A stretch of 64,000 nucleotides of DNA from Fodinibacter sp963833495 (lineage in GTDB: Bacteria > Actinomycetota > Actinomycetes > Actinomycetales > Dermatophilaceae): positions 1-64,000 of the forward strand of contig CAWHYJ010000019.1 in assembly GCA_963833495.1 (NCBI GenBank), in the 5' to 3' direction. The position numbers and the translations under genes were made by a program. The notes beneath the pieces were generated by a model, which did not search any database, was not told the DNA's origin, and saw only the letters and a program-made list of their open reading frames with translations. Below, in pieces: positions 34,341-42,247 of the stretch (within the stretch, counting starts at the first letter, position 1; the number at the start of each line of letters is the position of its first letter).

Positions 34341-35921
34341 GTGCCCACCCCGCTCCGGTATGCCGCGCGCCCGGCAGCCGCCGTCGGCGCCGGGCTGTGC
34401 CTGTGGCTGGCCTTTCCCGACGCGAACCTCTGGTGGCTGGCACCCGTGGGAGTGGCACTGCTCGGCGCGGCGACCCTGACGGCCGGCGGCCGGCGCGGTG
34501 CGCTGCTGGGCATGCTCGCCGGGCTGGCCTTCTTCGTGCCGGTCCTGTCCTGGTCGGGCGTCTACGTCGGCGCCCTGCCGTGGTTCGCCCTGGCCATCCT
34601 CGAGGCGCTCTATGTCGCGGCCATGTCGGCCGTCGTCGGCTACACGGGCCGACGCCTGACCGATGCCGGACACCGTGGGGTGGCCTACGTGGTCATCCCG
34701 CTGGCCTGGGTGGTGCAGGAGTGGGCCCGGTCCACCACGCCGTATGGCGGGTTCCCTTGGGCGCGACTGGCGTTCAGCCAGGCCGACAGCCCGCTCGCCC
34801 ACGTGGCCCGATGGCTCGGCGCCCCCGGGGTGACCCTGGCCGTGGCCACTGTCGGAACGCTCCTGCTCGTCGCCGGCACCTGCGCCGTGCAGCGGTCCTG
34901 GGCGCGCGCCGCCGGAGCGGCCGTGGCCGCCCTCGCGCTCCTCGGGATCGCCCCGCTCGCCATTCCACTGCCGACGGACGGCCGCCCGGTGGAGGTCGGG
35001 TTCGTGCAGGGCAACGTGCCCCAGGCCGGCCTGGAGTTCAACGCACAGCGCCGCGCCGTGCTCGACAACCACGTGGCAGGCACGCAGCAGCTCGCCCGCA
35101 AGGCCCCGGACAACCTCACCCTCGTCGTGTGGCCCGAGAACTCCTCGGACATCGACCCGTTCCGCAACCCGGATGCCGCGGCCCAGATCGACAACGCCCG
35201 CGCCGCCGTGGGGGTGCCGCTGCTGATCGGCGCGGTCCTCGCCGAGCCGCCGGGCTTCAGCTCCAACGTGTCGCTCTTCTACCTGCCCGGGGTCGCCGAG
35301 CCCCAGCGCTATGTCAAGCTGCACCCGGTTCCCTTCGCCGAGTACATCCCCGCTCGCGCCTTCTTCCGCATCTTCACCCCGATGGCCGACCTCGCGGGCA
35401 ACTTCGTCGCCGGCGACCAGATCGGCGTCTTCACCGTTCCGGCCGCCGGAGGCAACTACGTCGCACTGCCGACGATCTGCTTCGAGGTCGCCTACGACGG
35501 CCTCATGCGCGACAGCGTGCGGGCCGCCGGCGACGACCCCAGCCTGCTCGTGGTGCAGACCAACAACGCCACCTTCGGCTACACCGACGAGTCCGAGCAG
35601 CAGTTCGCGATCTCGCGGATCCGGGCCATCGAGCACGGCCGGTCGGTGGTGCACGTCTCCACCGTCGGGGTGTCCGGGTTCGTGGCGCCTGACGGGACGG
35701 TCACCGAGAAGACCGGGCTGTTCACGGCTGACCAGCGGATGGCCGCTCCCGTGGTGCGCACCGAGCGCACCCCGGCCGACCGGATCGGTGCAGTGCCCGA
35801 GTGGCTGGCCGCCCTGGGCCTGCTCCTGCTCGTCGTCGGGAGCACCCGGGCAGCCCGGAGCGTTAGGGTTTCGAAGGCCAGTTCTCCCCCCGACCGACCT
35901 GACGAGGACCCACAACCTTGA
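34341..35921 (+). CDS. lnt: Apolipoprotein N-acyltransferase
   Basis: This 526-residue membrane enzyme adds the third acyl chain to lipoproteins. Several N-terminal membrane helices (residues 10-210) precede a nitrilase domain with the triad Glu (VVWPENSSD), Lys (YVKLHPVPFAEYIP) and Cys (LPTICFEVAYDG), and a final C-terminal helix. GTG at 34341 has TACCGT 6 nt upstream (leaderless). GTG at 34323, which overlaps the kal stop, is a second candidate and would be co-translated. The ppm1 start overlaps its stop. In mycobacteria Lnt and Ppm1 are one fused polypeptide. Confidence 0.92.
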   Translation: MPTPLRYAARPAAAVGAGLCLWLAFPDANLWWLAPVGVALLGAATLTAGGRRGALLGMLAGLAFFVPVLSWSGVYVGALPWFALAILEALYVAAMSAVVGYTGRRLTDAGHRGVAYVVIPLAWVVQEWARSTTPYGGFPWARLAFSQADSPLAHVARWLGAPGVTLAVATVGTLLLVAGTCAVQRSWARAAGAAVAALALLGIAPLAIPLPTDGRPVEVGFVQGNVPQAGLEFNAQRRAVLDNHVAGTQQLARKAPDNLTLVVWPENSSDIDPFRNPDAAAQIDNARAAVGVPLLIGAVLAEPPGFSSNVSLFYLPGVAEPQRYVKLHPVPFAEYIPARAFFRIFTPMADLAGNFVAGDQIGVFTVPAAGGNYVALPTICFEVAYDGLMRDSVRAAGDDPSLLVVQTNNATFGYTDESEQQFAISRIRAIEHGRSVVHVSTVGVSGFVAPDGTVTEKTGLFTADQRMAAPVVRTERTPADRIGAVPEWLAALGLLLLVVGSTRAARSVRVSKASSPPDRPDEDPQP

Positions 35922-36703
35922 CCGAGACCGCCCGACCGCCGCTGCAGCGGGTCGCCGTCCTCATCCCGACGTACAACGAGCGGGACACCCTGCCCGTCAC
36001 CGTGCGCCGCCTGCGCGAGGTCGCGCCGCAGGTCGACGTCGTCGTGCTCGACGACAACTCGCCCGACGGCACCGGTGCGGTGGCGGACGCCCTGGCAGCG
36101 GCCGACCCCCAGGTGAGCGTGCTGCACCGGGCCGGCAAGGAGGGCCTCGGGGCCGCCTACCTCGCCGGGTTCCGGCGGGCGCTGGATGCCGGCTACGACG
36201 CCGTCGTCGAGATGGACGCCGACGGCTCGCACCGCCCCGAGCACCTGCCGATGATGCTCGCCGCGGCCGAGCACGCGGATGCCGTCATCGGCTCACGCTG
36301 GGTGCCCGGCGGCTCGGTGGTCAACTGGCCGGTGCACCGCAAGGCGCTTTCGATGGGGGGCAACCTCTACATCAAGGTGCTGCTCGGGATGCCGGTCAAC
36401 GACGCGACCGCCGGCTACCGCGTCTACCGCAGCGACGCCCTGCGGGCCATGGGGCTGGACGGCGTGGCGTCGCAGGGCTACTGCTTCCAGACCGACCTGA
36501 CCTGGCGTGCCGTCAAGGCCGGCCTGACCGTCGTCGAGGTGCCCATCACGTTCGTCGAGCGCGAGGTGGGCGACTCCAAGATGAGCCGGGACATCATGAC
36601 CGAGTCCCTGAGCCGGATCACCGGCTGGGGCGTGCGGCACCGCGCCCGGCAGCTGCGCGAGCTGTTCGGCGTAGCCCGCGAACCGAGGTGGCACACGCTG
36701 TGA
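35918..36703 (+). CDS. ppm1: Polyprenol monophosphomannose synthase
   Basis: This GT2-family enzyme transfers mannose from GDP-mannose to polyprenyl phosphate, giving the donor for lipoglycans and protein O-mannosylation. The 261-residue protein has VAVLIPTYNERDTLP, VVLDDNSPDGTGAVAD, VEMDADGSHRPEHLPMM (DxD metal site), AVIGSRWVPGGSVVNW and ATAGYRVYRSDAL. It has no membrane domain of its own, so docking to Lnt is likely. The start is a TTG inside the lnt stop (TTGA) with GAGGAC upstream. The GTG of fxsA overlaps its stop in turn. Confidence 0.93.
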   Translation: MTETARPPLQRVAVLIPTYNERDTLPVTVRRLREVAPQVDVVVLDDNSPDGTGAVADALAAADPQVSVLHRAGKEGLGAAYLAGFRRALDAGYDAVVEMDADGSHRPEHLPMMLAAAEHADAVIGSRWVPGGSVVNWPVHRKALSMGGNLYIKVLLGMPVNDATAGYRVYRSDALRAMGLDGVASQGYCFQTDLTWRAVKAGLTVVEVPITFVEREVGDSKMSRDIMTESLSRITGWGVRHRARQLRELFGVAREPRWHTL

Positions 36704-37266
36704 GCCGCACCGGCGCCACCCCGTACGCCTCCCGCCGGCGGCGTCCTCGGGTGATGCGCTGGGTGTTCCTCGCCCTGCTCATCGTCCCGGTCGTCGAGAT
36801 CGCGGCGATCATCGCGGTCGGCCGGGTGATCGGCGGGTGGCAGACCCTGCTCCTGCTCGTGCTGGAGTCCCTGCTCGGGGCCTGGATCGTCAAGCGGGAG
36901 GGAGGGAAGGCCTGGGCGGCGCTCCAGGAGGCCCTGCGCACCGGGCGGATGCCGAGCCGTCAGCTCTCGGACGCCGCCCTCGTGCTGATCGGCGGCACGC
37001 TGCTGCTCACCCCGGGGTTCGTCACGGACTTCGTGGGGTTCTTCTTCATCCTGCCGCTGACCCGCCCGATCACCCGGGTCTGGCTCGAGCGCGTGGTCGC
37101 CCGCCGGCTGCTCGGGCCGATGGGGGAGTGGCCGGCCTCCGGCCCGGTGCCGGGAGCCGCGCGCGGACCCGGCGGTCCGGCATCCGGACCAGCGGGCGGT
37201 GGCCACCCGGACGTCGTCCCGGGCGAGGTCGTGGAGGGCACCATCGTCGACCCCGACCTCCCCTGA
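36700..37266 (+). CDS. fxsA: FxsA family membrane protein
   Basis: This 188-residue membrane protein has the FxsA domain: RWVFLALLIVPVVEIAAI, VIGGWQTLLLLVLESLLGAW, VKREGGKAWAALQ and GTLLLTPGFVTDFVGFFFIL. The C-terminal 50 residues are Gly/Pro rich. FxsA in E. coli overcomes T7 exclusion by the F plasmid. The actinobacterial role is unknown. GTG at 36700 overlaps the ppm1 stop, so lnt-ppm1-fxsA is one tightly coupled operon. A strong terminator hairpin follows. Confidence 0.85.
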   Translation: MSRTGATPYASRRRRPRVMRWVFLALLIVPVVEIAAIIAVGRVIGGWQTLLLLVLESLLGAWIVKREGGKAWAALQEALRTGRMPSRQLSDAALVLIGGTLLLTPGFVTDFVGFFFILPLTRPITRVWLERVVARRLLGPMGEWPASGPVPGAARGPGGPASGPAGGGHPDVVPGEVVEGTIVDPDLP

Positions 37267-37296
37267 GGGGGGCGGCTGGTCGACCAAGCCCGGACA

Positions 37297-37338
37297 TGAC
37301 GGATGCCGGGCACCCTGGTGGGTGCCCGGCATCCGTCA
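37297..37338. terminator. Bidirectional terminator between fxsA and rbpA
   Basis: A perfect 19-bp inverted repeat with a TGGT loop lies between two convergent genes: 30 bp after the fxsA stop and 8 bp after the rbpA stop. It is symmetric enough to act on both transcripts. Confidence 0.8.
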
Positions 37339-37346
37339 GCGGTCGG

Positions 37347-37709
37347 TCAGGCGGACTTGCGCTTGCGGGGGCGCTCGCCGCGCGACTCGCGCAGGAGGGT
37401 GAGCCGCTCCTCGAGCAGCTCCTCGAGCTCGGGGATGGAGCGACGCTCGAGCAGCATGTCCCAGTGGGTGCGCACGTGCTTGACGGGCTTGGCCTCCGGC
37501 TCCGGGCCCCCACCCTGGAGCTTCGCCTCGGCACCGCAACGGCACTCCCACGTGTGGGGGACGTCGGCCTCGACGGAGAACGGAAGCTTGATGGTGTGCC
37601 CGTTCGGGCACAGGTAGGTCGTGATGTTGCGCTCGCTGGGGACGACGTTCGCGTCGGTCTCCATGCTCAGCGCGCCGAGTCGGCTGCCGCGCAGGCTGCG
37701 TTCTGCCAT
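37347..37709 (-). CDS. rbpA: RNA polymerase-binding protein RbpA
   Basis: RbpA is an actinobacterial transcription factor that binds RNA polymerase and group I/II sigma factors, stabilises open complexes and lowers rifampicin sensitivity. The 120-residue protein has the conserved N-terminal tail (MAERSLRGSRLGALS), a core domain with two cysteine pairs (YLCPNGHTIKLPF and WECRCGAEAKLQG), a basic linker and the sigma-interaction helix (RRSIPELEELLEERLTLLRE). The ATG has GGGAGA 7 nt upstream. A SigR/SigH-type promoter lies about 65-90 bp upstream. Confidence 0.97.
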   Translation of the reverse strand: MAERSLRGSRLGALSMETDANVVPSERNITTYLCPNGHTIKLPFSVEADVPHTWECRCGAEAKLQGGGPEPEAKPVKHVRTHWDMLLERRSIPELEELLEERLTLLRESRGERPRKRKSA

Positions 37710-37773
37710 GGGATTCTCCCGGAGTCTGTGGTGTCCCGGATCGGCAGGTCGCCCCGACCGGGTCTAGCGCGTC

Positions 37774-37800
37774 CAACGACCGGACCGGTGGCGTTGTTCC
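37774..37800 (-). promoter_or_regulatory. SigR/SigH-type (disulfide stress) promoter for rbpA
   Basis: On the minus strand GGAAC (37800-37796) is followed after exactly 18 nt by GTTG (37777-37774). This fits the GGAAY-N18-GTT consensus of actinobacterial SigR/SigH. rbpA is a known SigR target in Streptomyces coelicolor. The transcript would start about 60 bp before the rbpA ATG. Confidence 0.6.
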
Positions 37801-37891
37801 GTCGCCTCGCCGTCGTGTGAAGGGTTCGGTGTGAGACCCCTCACAGGATGCCTACGGGCCAGACCGTCTTACAGTTCGGACACCGCCCGGC

Positions 37892-39451
37892 TCAGACGAC
37901 GCGCGGGACCTCGTTGCCGGCGTCGAGGATGCCCTGCCGCACATCGACCTTGCGCAGGATGGCGTAGCCCAGCACGAAGAAGATGATCAGCGCCACGATC
38001 GCCGGGCGGTAGGAGCCGGTCAGCTGGTGCACCAGGCCGAACAGGAACGCGCCGAACCACGACGTGCCGCGCTCCATGGCCTGGTAGAAGCCGAAGAACT
38101 CCGCCTCCCGGCTGTGCGGCACGAGCTGGCTGAACAGCGAGCGGCTCAGCGCCTGGCTGCCGCCGAGCACGATGCCGATGAGCACGCCGAGCACGACGAA
38201 CGGCAGGAAAGCCTCCTCGGGCAGGAAGAACGCGGCCACCACGATCAGCGACCACGCGATGAGCGAGCGCAGGATGGTCCGCCACGCCCCCCAGCGCCCC
38301 GCGACCCAGCCGAAGAGCAGCGCGCCGCCGAACGCCACGAACTGCACGAGCAGGATCAGCGCGATGAGCTGGCTCTCGTCGAACTTCAGCTGCTCGGCGC
38401 CGTAGAGGCTGCTCGACGTGATGACGGTCTGGATGCCGTCGTTGAAGAACAGGTAGGCCAGCAGGAACAGCATGGTGTTCGGGTAGTTCTTGAGGTCGCG
38501 GAAGGTGTGGCCGAGCTGGGTCAGGCTGCCCCTCACGGCGCCGGCGCGGGGGGCGTCGATCTCGCTGGGGGCGTTCCCGCGCAGGCTCCACAGGCCGACG
38601 ACCGGGATGATCGTGAAGACGGCCCACCACAGGGCCGCGGACAGCAGGCTGATCCGCACGGCCGTCTCGGTGTCGACGCCGACGAGGTCGGGCTTCGTGA
38701 CGATCACCAGGTTGACGGCCAGGAGCAGACCACCGCCGAGGTAGCCGAGCGCCCAGCCACGGCTGGAGACCTTGTCGCGGTCGTCTGGGCTCGCGATCCG
38801 GCACAGGATGGCGTCGTAGACGACCAGGCTCGCGCCCAGGCTGATCGAGGCGATGACCATCATGGCGGCGCCGAACCGCCAGTTGCTGCCCACGAGGAAG
38901 AACAGCCCGGCCGCTGCGGCCGAGCCCACCCAGGCGAACAGGCCCAGGAGCCGGGCCGGGCGCTGGGACCGGTCGGCGATCGCGCCGACCATGATGAGCA
39001 GCAGCGCCGACATGATCGTGGCCAGGGTGATGGTGTACGGGGCGATCGACCCGGGGTCCAGGGGCGCGGTGAGCACCAGGACGACCGCGGCCAGGGCGAG
39101 CGGCACGATGAGGGTGGTGGGGCGCACCAGCACCCGGGTGTCACGCGCGTAGGCGACGATCCCGAGCACGAGGAGGACGAGCAGCGCGACGACCGCGACG
39201 AACGCGACCGTGGAGATCCAGCGCGGCAGGTCCTGGGCGGCCGGAACCACGTACAGGTCGGTGCCGCACTTGGCGTCGGAGTCGATGCCGGGGCAGGCGG
39301 CCTCCTTGGCCACCGTGGTGAGGTAGGGCCCGAAGAGCACCGTGCCCACCGTGGTGACGAAGGCCGAGTTCGCCCAGTCGTACCAGTACCAGGGGCGGTG
39401 GTAGCGGCCGGTCTCGGCGTAGGCGTCGACCCGCTCGGACTGCGTCGTCAT
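37892..39451 (-). CDS. MFS transporter, Atg22/UMF1-like
   Basis: This 519-residue protein has about 12 membrane helices and the UMF1/Atg22-like start YWYDWANSAFVTTVGTVLFGPYL, with a Cys-containing loop (ACPGIDSDAKCGT) after the first helix. Further motifs are LVVYDAILCRIASPDDRDKVSSRG, YLFFNDGIQTVI and the QALSRSLFSQLVPHSREAEFFGFY repeat-2 motif near the C-terminus. Relatives export amino acids or unknown solutes, so the substrate cannot be predicted. The ATG at 39451 has AACGCT 6 nt upstream, one base off the leaderless -10 pattern seen elsewhere. The gene stands alone. Confidence 0.85.
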   Translation of the reverse strand: MTTQSERVDAYAETGRYHRPWYWYDWANSAFVTTVGTVLFGPYLTTVAKEAACPGIDSDAKCGTDLYVVPAAQDLPRWISTVAFVAVVALLVLLVLGIVAYARDTRVLVRPTTLIVPLALAAVVLVLTAPLDPGSIAPYTITLATIMSALLLIMVGAIADRSQRPARLLGLFAWVGSAAAAGLFFLVGSNWRFGAAMMVIASISLGASLVVYDAILCRIASPDDRDKVSSRGWALGYLGGGLLLAVNLVIVTKPDLVGVDTETAVRISLLSAALWWAVFTIIPVVGLWSLRGNAPSEIDAPRAGAVRGSLTQLGHTFRDLKNYPNTMLFLLAYLFFNDGIQTVITSSSLYGAEQLKFDESQLIALILLVQFVAFGGALLFGWVAGRWGAWRTILRSLIAWSLIVVAAFFLPEEAFLPFVVLGVLIGIVLGGSQALSRSLFSQLVPHSREAEFFGFYQAMERGTSWFGAFLFGLVHQLTGSYRPAIVALIIFFVLGYAILRKVDVRQGILDAGNEVPRVV

Positions 39452-39530
39452 GCGCGAAGCGTTCCACACCCGGTGCGGTGCCCACTGCAGGTTGCGGTAG
39501 TCGGCGCCGCCCGTGTCCTGGGCTCGGGCG

Positions 39531-40949
39531 TCAGCCCGCGAACTCCCAGTGCCACGGCTCGGGCAGTGAACCGCCCGCGGCGGCCCAGGACGGGTGGAAC
39601 CAGCCGTAGAGCGGCGCGTTCTGCCGCATCCACTGGTGGGCGGGCGACCCGAAGTCCTGCACCCCGCCGCACAGGTCGACCGCGTGGCCCAGCCCGTGCC
39701 GGCTGGTGCCGGGGGTGGCGGCGAAGCGGCCGCGCTTGCCCTTGATCGAGATCTGGTCGGGCAGCGAGCGGTAGGAGTCGGTGATGCAGAGCGCGATGCC
39801 GGTCTGGGCGGCATACGCCTGGCTCATTGCGTTGAAGCTGGCGGCAGCGGCGGGGGAGAGGCTCTCGCCCGGGGCCCGCCAGATGGGGCACAGGCCGCTC
39901 GGCGGGATCATGCCGTTCGGGTAGATCGTCGCGTCGTTGGTGCACGGCTTGCCGATCGCGGTGGTGTCGACCGAGGCGGAGGACAGCGCGTCGCGCAGCC
40001 GCTGGGCGGCGGCCTTGGCCTTCGGGGTGCGGGCGCCGACGAGCAGGCTGGCCACCGGGCCGGCCTTCTCGACCTCGGCCACCTGCAGGCTGCGCAGCTT
40101 GGCCATCTTCGAGCGTTGGGCGAGCACCACCTTGTCCAGTGCGCCCTTCTCGCGCTGCACGACCCGGGTGGCAGCGGCGGCCGAGGCCTGGGCGGCATCG
40201 GCCGCCGCGCTCAGCCGCACCTGCTCGGCGGTGAGCACCTTGACGTCGCGCAAGGCCAAGGTGCGCTGCTCGGTGATGTAGGACAGGTCGCCCAGCGGGT
40301 CGCCGACCTGGTCGGGCTCGGAGCCCATCGCGTCGAGCATGCCGGCGAGGTCGGCGTCGCCACCACCCCCGGCGTAGACGGAGAAGACCCAGTCACGAAG
40401 GAGCCGGTGCGCGGTGGCCAGGCGAGCCTCGAGCACGGCCAGGTCGGTGTGCGACGAGGCGGCCTCGTCGGTGGCGGCCCGCTCGGTCTCGCGGGCGGCG
40501 ACCAGCGACTCGAGCAGGGCGTTGGACTTGTCGGACAGCGCGTTCATCTCGCGGGTGGCTGCGGCGACCTGGGAGTTGCTCGCGAGCAGCGCTGACGCGA
40601 TGCGGTCGGCCTCGGCGATCTGGGCGGAGAGGAACGGTCCGGACAGTGCGACCTGCTGGTCGGGCTCGCCCTCGGCCGGCGCGGCCTTGGTGGGCGGCGG
40701 ACCCGGCGTGGCGCTGGTGCTCGGGCCGGGCCTGGGGGTCGTGGCCGTGGGGGTGGGGGAGGGGGAGGTCGGCGTCGTCGGGGTGGTCGGGGTGGGCGGG
40801 GTGGGCGTTGGGCTCGAGCTGCGCGAGATGGTGGTCGACGGTGACGGCACGGGCACCGGTGCAGCAGCGGCAGTGCCAGCCGTTGCGGCCACGACCGCAG
40901 CGAGCACGACCGACCCGGTCGTCACCCGCATCCAAGGCGCCCAGCGCAC
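39531..40949 (-). CDS. Secreted M15 (VanY-type) D-alanyl-D-alanine carboxypeptidase with coiled coil
   Basis: This 472-residue exported protein should act on peptidoglycan. A signal peptide (about residues 8-31, ending AAAAP) is followed by a long Pro/Thr/Ser linker, a coiled-coil region (about 110-310) like those in RipA-type hydrolases, and a C-terminal M15 peptidase domain with DSYRSLPDQ, TPGTSRHGLGHAVDL (zinc His and Asp) and PWHWEF. GTG at 40949 is suggested by AGGAAG 9 nt upstream. ATG at 40931 is an alternative. The coiled coil probably holds or localises the enzyme. Regulators were not found. Confidence 0.85.
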   Translation of the reverse strand: MRWAPWMRVTTGSVVLAAVVAATAGTAAAAPVPVPSPSTTISRSSSPTPTPPTPTTPTTPTSPSPTPTATTPRPGPSTSATPGPPPTKAAPAEGEPDQQVALSGPFLSAQIAEADRIASALLASNSQVAAATREMNALSDKSNALLESLVAARETERAATDEAASSHTDLAVLEARLATAHRLLRDWVFSVYAGGGGDADLAGMLDAMGSEPDQVGDPLGDLSYITEQRTLALRDVKVLTAEQVRLSAAADAAQASAAAATRVVQREKGALDKVVLAQRSKMAKLRSLQVAEVEKAGPVASLLVGARTPKAKAAAQRLRDALSSASVDTTAIGKPCTNDATIYPNGMIPPSGLCPIWRAPGESLSPAAAASFNAMSQAYAAQTGIALCITDSYRSLPDQISIKGKRGRFAATPGTSRHGLGHAVDLCGGVQDFGSPAHQWMRQNAPLYGWFHPSWAAAGGSLPEPWHWEFAG

Positions 40950-41041
40950 GACTTCTGTCTTCCTGTGATGTTCGACGACGCCCACGGGCGCCCAGCACGC
41001 GCCCCTGCCGCACGAACCACGCCCCACGATAGGCCGCCCGC

Positions 41042-41131
41042 CGTCCGGGCGATACCCGGACGCCCAAATACCACCCGTTCGGGCCATACGTCGTCCACAG
41101 GTGGCGGGGTCACGGGGTCGTCGTCCACAGG
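41042..41131. repeat. Inverted repeat and paired TCGTCCACAGG direct repeats upstream of ssb
   Basis: CGTCCGGG-CGATA-CCCGGACG (41042-41062) is an 8-bp inverted repeat. TCGTCCACAGG occurs at 41091-41101 and again at 41121-41131, exactly 30 bp apart. The stretch after the first copy also occurs upstream of the DUF222 gene at 26857-26877. They lie in the gap between the M15 gene (minus) and ssb (plus) and may be protein-binding sites. Confidence 0.55.
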
Positions 41132-41212
41132 CGGGGCGACACCGTGGTGGCCGCGGACGGTGCGGGGCAAGGTGGCTGCCATGGGGCAGTTCGCCCCAGA
41201 GGGAGGGTGGCA

Positions 41213-41542
41213 ATGGATTATGTCAACTCGGTGCACCTGGTCGGCCGGGTCACCGCGACGGGGGAGCCGCGCGAGCTGCCGAGCGGCGACACCGTGCTGA
41301 CCCTGCGGGTGGTGGTTCCTCGGGCGCAGCGCCGTGACACGGCCCGCCCCGGCGTCGACACCATCGACGTGGCGTGCTGGACCGCGGCGGCGCGACGGTC
41401 GGCATCCCGGTGCGCGGTCGACGACCACATCGAGGTCGAGGGCGCCCTGCGCCGCCGGTTCTTCCGCGCCGGAGGTGCGGTGGCCAGCCGCTACGAGGTC
41501 GAGGCGCGCCGGGTCACTCGGCGTCGTGCCGACAGCGGTTGA
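41213..41542 (+). CDS. Short single-stranded DNA-binding protein (SSB-like)
   Basis: This 109-residue OB-fold protein has the SSB core: MDYVNSVHLVGRVTATGEPR, LTLRVVVPRAQRR, DTIDVACWTAAARRSA, DDHIEVEGALRRRFFR and a final SRYEVEA strand. It lacks the acidic C-terminal tail of the main replicative SSB and is probably an accessory paralogue. ATG at 41213 is preceded by GGGAGGG. The longer in-frame start at 41144 adds no domain sequence. It converges with the DUF305 gene, 3 bp apart. Upstream DnaA-box-like repeats may regulate it. Confidence 0.8.
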   Translation: MDYVNSVHLVGRVTATGEPRELPSGDTVLTLRVVVPRAQRRDTARPGVDTIDVACWTAAARRSASRCAVDDHIEVEGALRRRFFRAGGAVASRYEVEARRVTRRRADSG

Positions 41543-41545
41543 GCC

Positions 41546-42247
41546 TCAGGACCGAGCGTCCAGCATCTGCTGCAGGAGGGCGATCTCGGAGGTCTGCGCG
41601 GCCGCGATCGCACCGGCCAGCGTGCGCACCTCGGGGGTGCGCGCCTGAGCCACCGCCGCCTGCGCCATGGCCACCCCTCCGGTGTGGTGGGCGATCATCA
41701 GGCGCAGGAAGATCCGCTCGGCCTCGACACCGGTGGCGGCCTTGAGCTCGGCCAGCTGGGCAGGCGTGGCCATGCCCGGCATCGAGCCGTCCGGCCCGGT
41801 GTGCGCCGCCGCGTGCTCGCCGCCGACCCAGGCCATCGGCGGCCGGGAGCCGGTCTGGGGCAGGCCCCACTGCACGAGCCACCCGTACATCTGCCCGGCC
41901 TGCTGCTGCTGGCTGGTGATGATGTCGTAGGCGACGGTGCGCACCTCGTCGTCCTTGCTGCGGTCGCGCACCAGCAACGCCATCTCGACGGCCTGGGCGT
42001 GGTGGGTCTGCATGTCGCGCGCGAAGCCGGCGTCGGCGCCGAAGTCGGTGGGTGGAGCGTTGCGCGCGTGCACGACCCACAGCGTGCCGAGCGCCCCCAC
42101 GAGCAGCGCGGCCAGACCGACCAGCAGCAGCCGACCACGACCATGGTGCTGCCGCTCCGGCTCGGGCTCGTGGTCGCCGTCGTCGTAGCCGTCGTCGGGT
42201 CGGTGGCCGTCTCGCTCGTCGGCGTCGTCCACCGGAGTCGCGCTCAT
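41546..42247 (-). CDS. DUF305 domain protein
   Basis: This 233-residue membrane-anchored protein has an acidic/His-rich cytoplasmic N-terminus, one membrane helix (RLLLVGLAALLVGALGTLWV, residues 39-58) and an extracytoplasmic DUF305 four-helix domain (ferritin-like). The domain has the paired motifs FARDMQTHHAQAVEMALLV and LRLMIAHHTGGVAMAQ. The His/Met content suggests metal, perhaps copper, binding, but no function is established. The ATG overlaps the DUF3105 stop by 4 bp, and the two families are often neighbours. Confidence 0.87.
   Translation of the reverse strand: MSATPVDDADERDGHRPDDGYDDGDHEPEPERQHHGRGRLLLVGLAALLVGALGTLWVVHARNAPPTDFGADAGFARDMQTHHAQAVEMALLVRDRSKDDEVRTVAYDIITSQQQQAGQMYGWLVQWGLPQTGSRPPMAWVGGEHAAAHTGPDGSMPGMATPAQLAELKAATGVEAERIFLRLMIAHHTGGVAMAQAAVAQARTPEVRTLAGAIAAAQTSEIALLQQMLDARS

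Noticed and set aside
34104..35915. 603-residue minus-strand frame opposite lnt
   Set aside because: It is antisense to lnt with its complete catalytic triad, and shows no recognisable domain.
38027..39745. 572-residue plus-strand frame opposite the MFS transporter
   Set aside because: Composition is His/Asp/Arg/Glu/Gly only. The opposite strand encodes a well-defined membrane protein.
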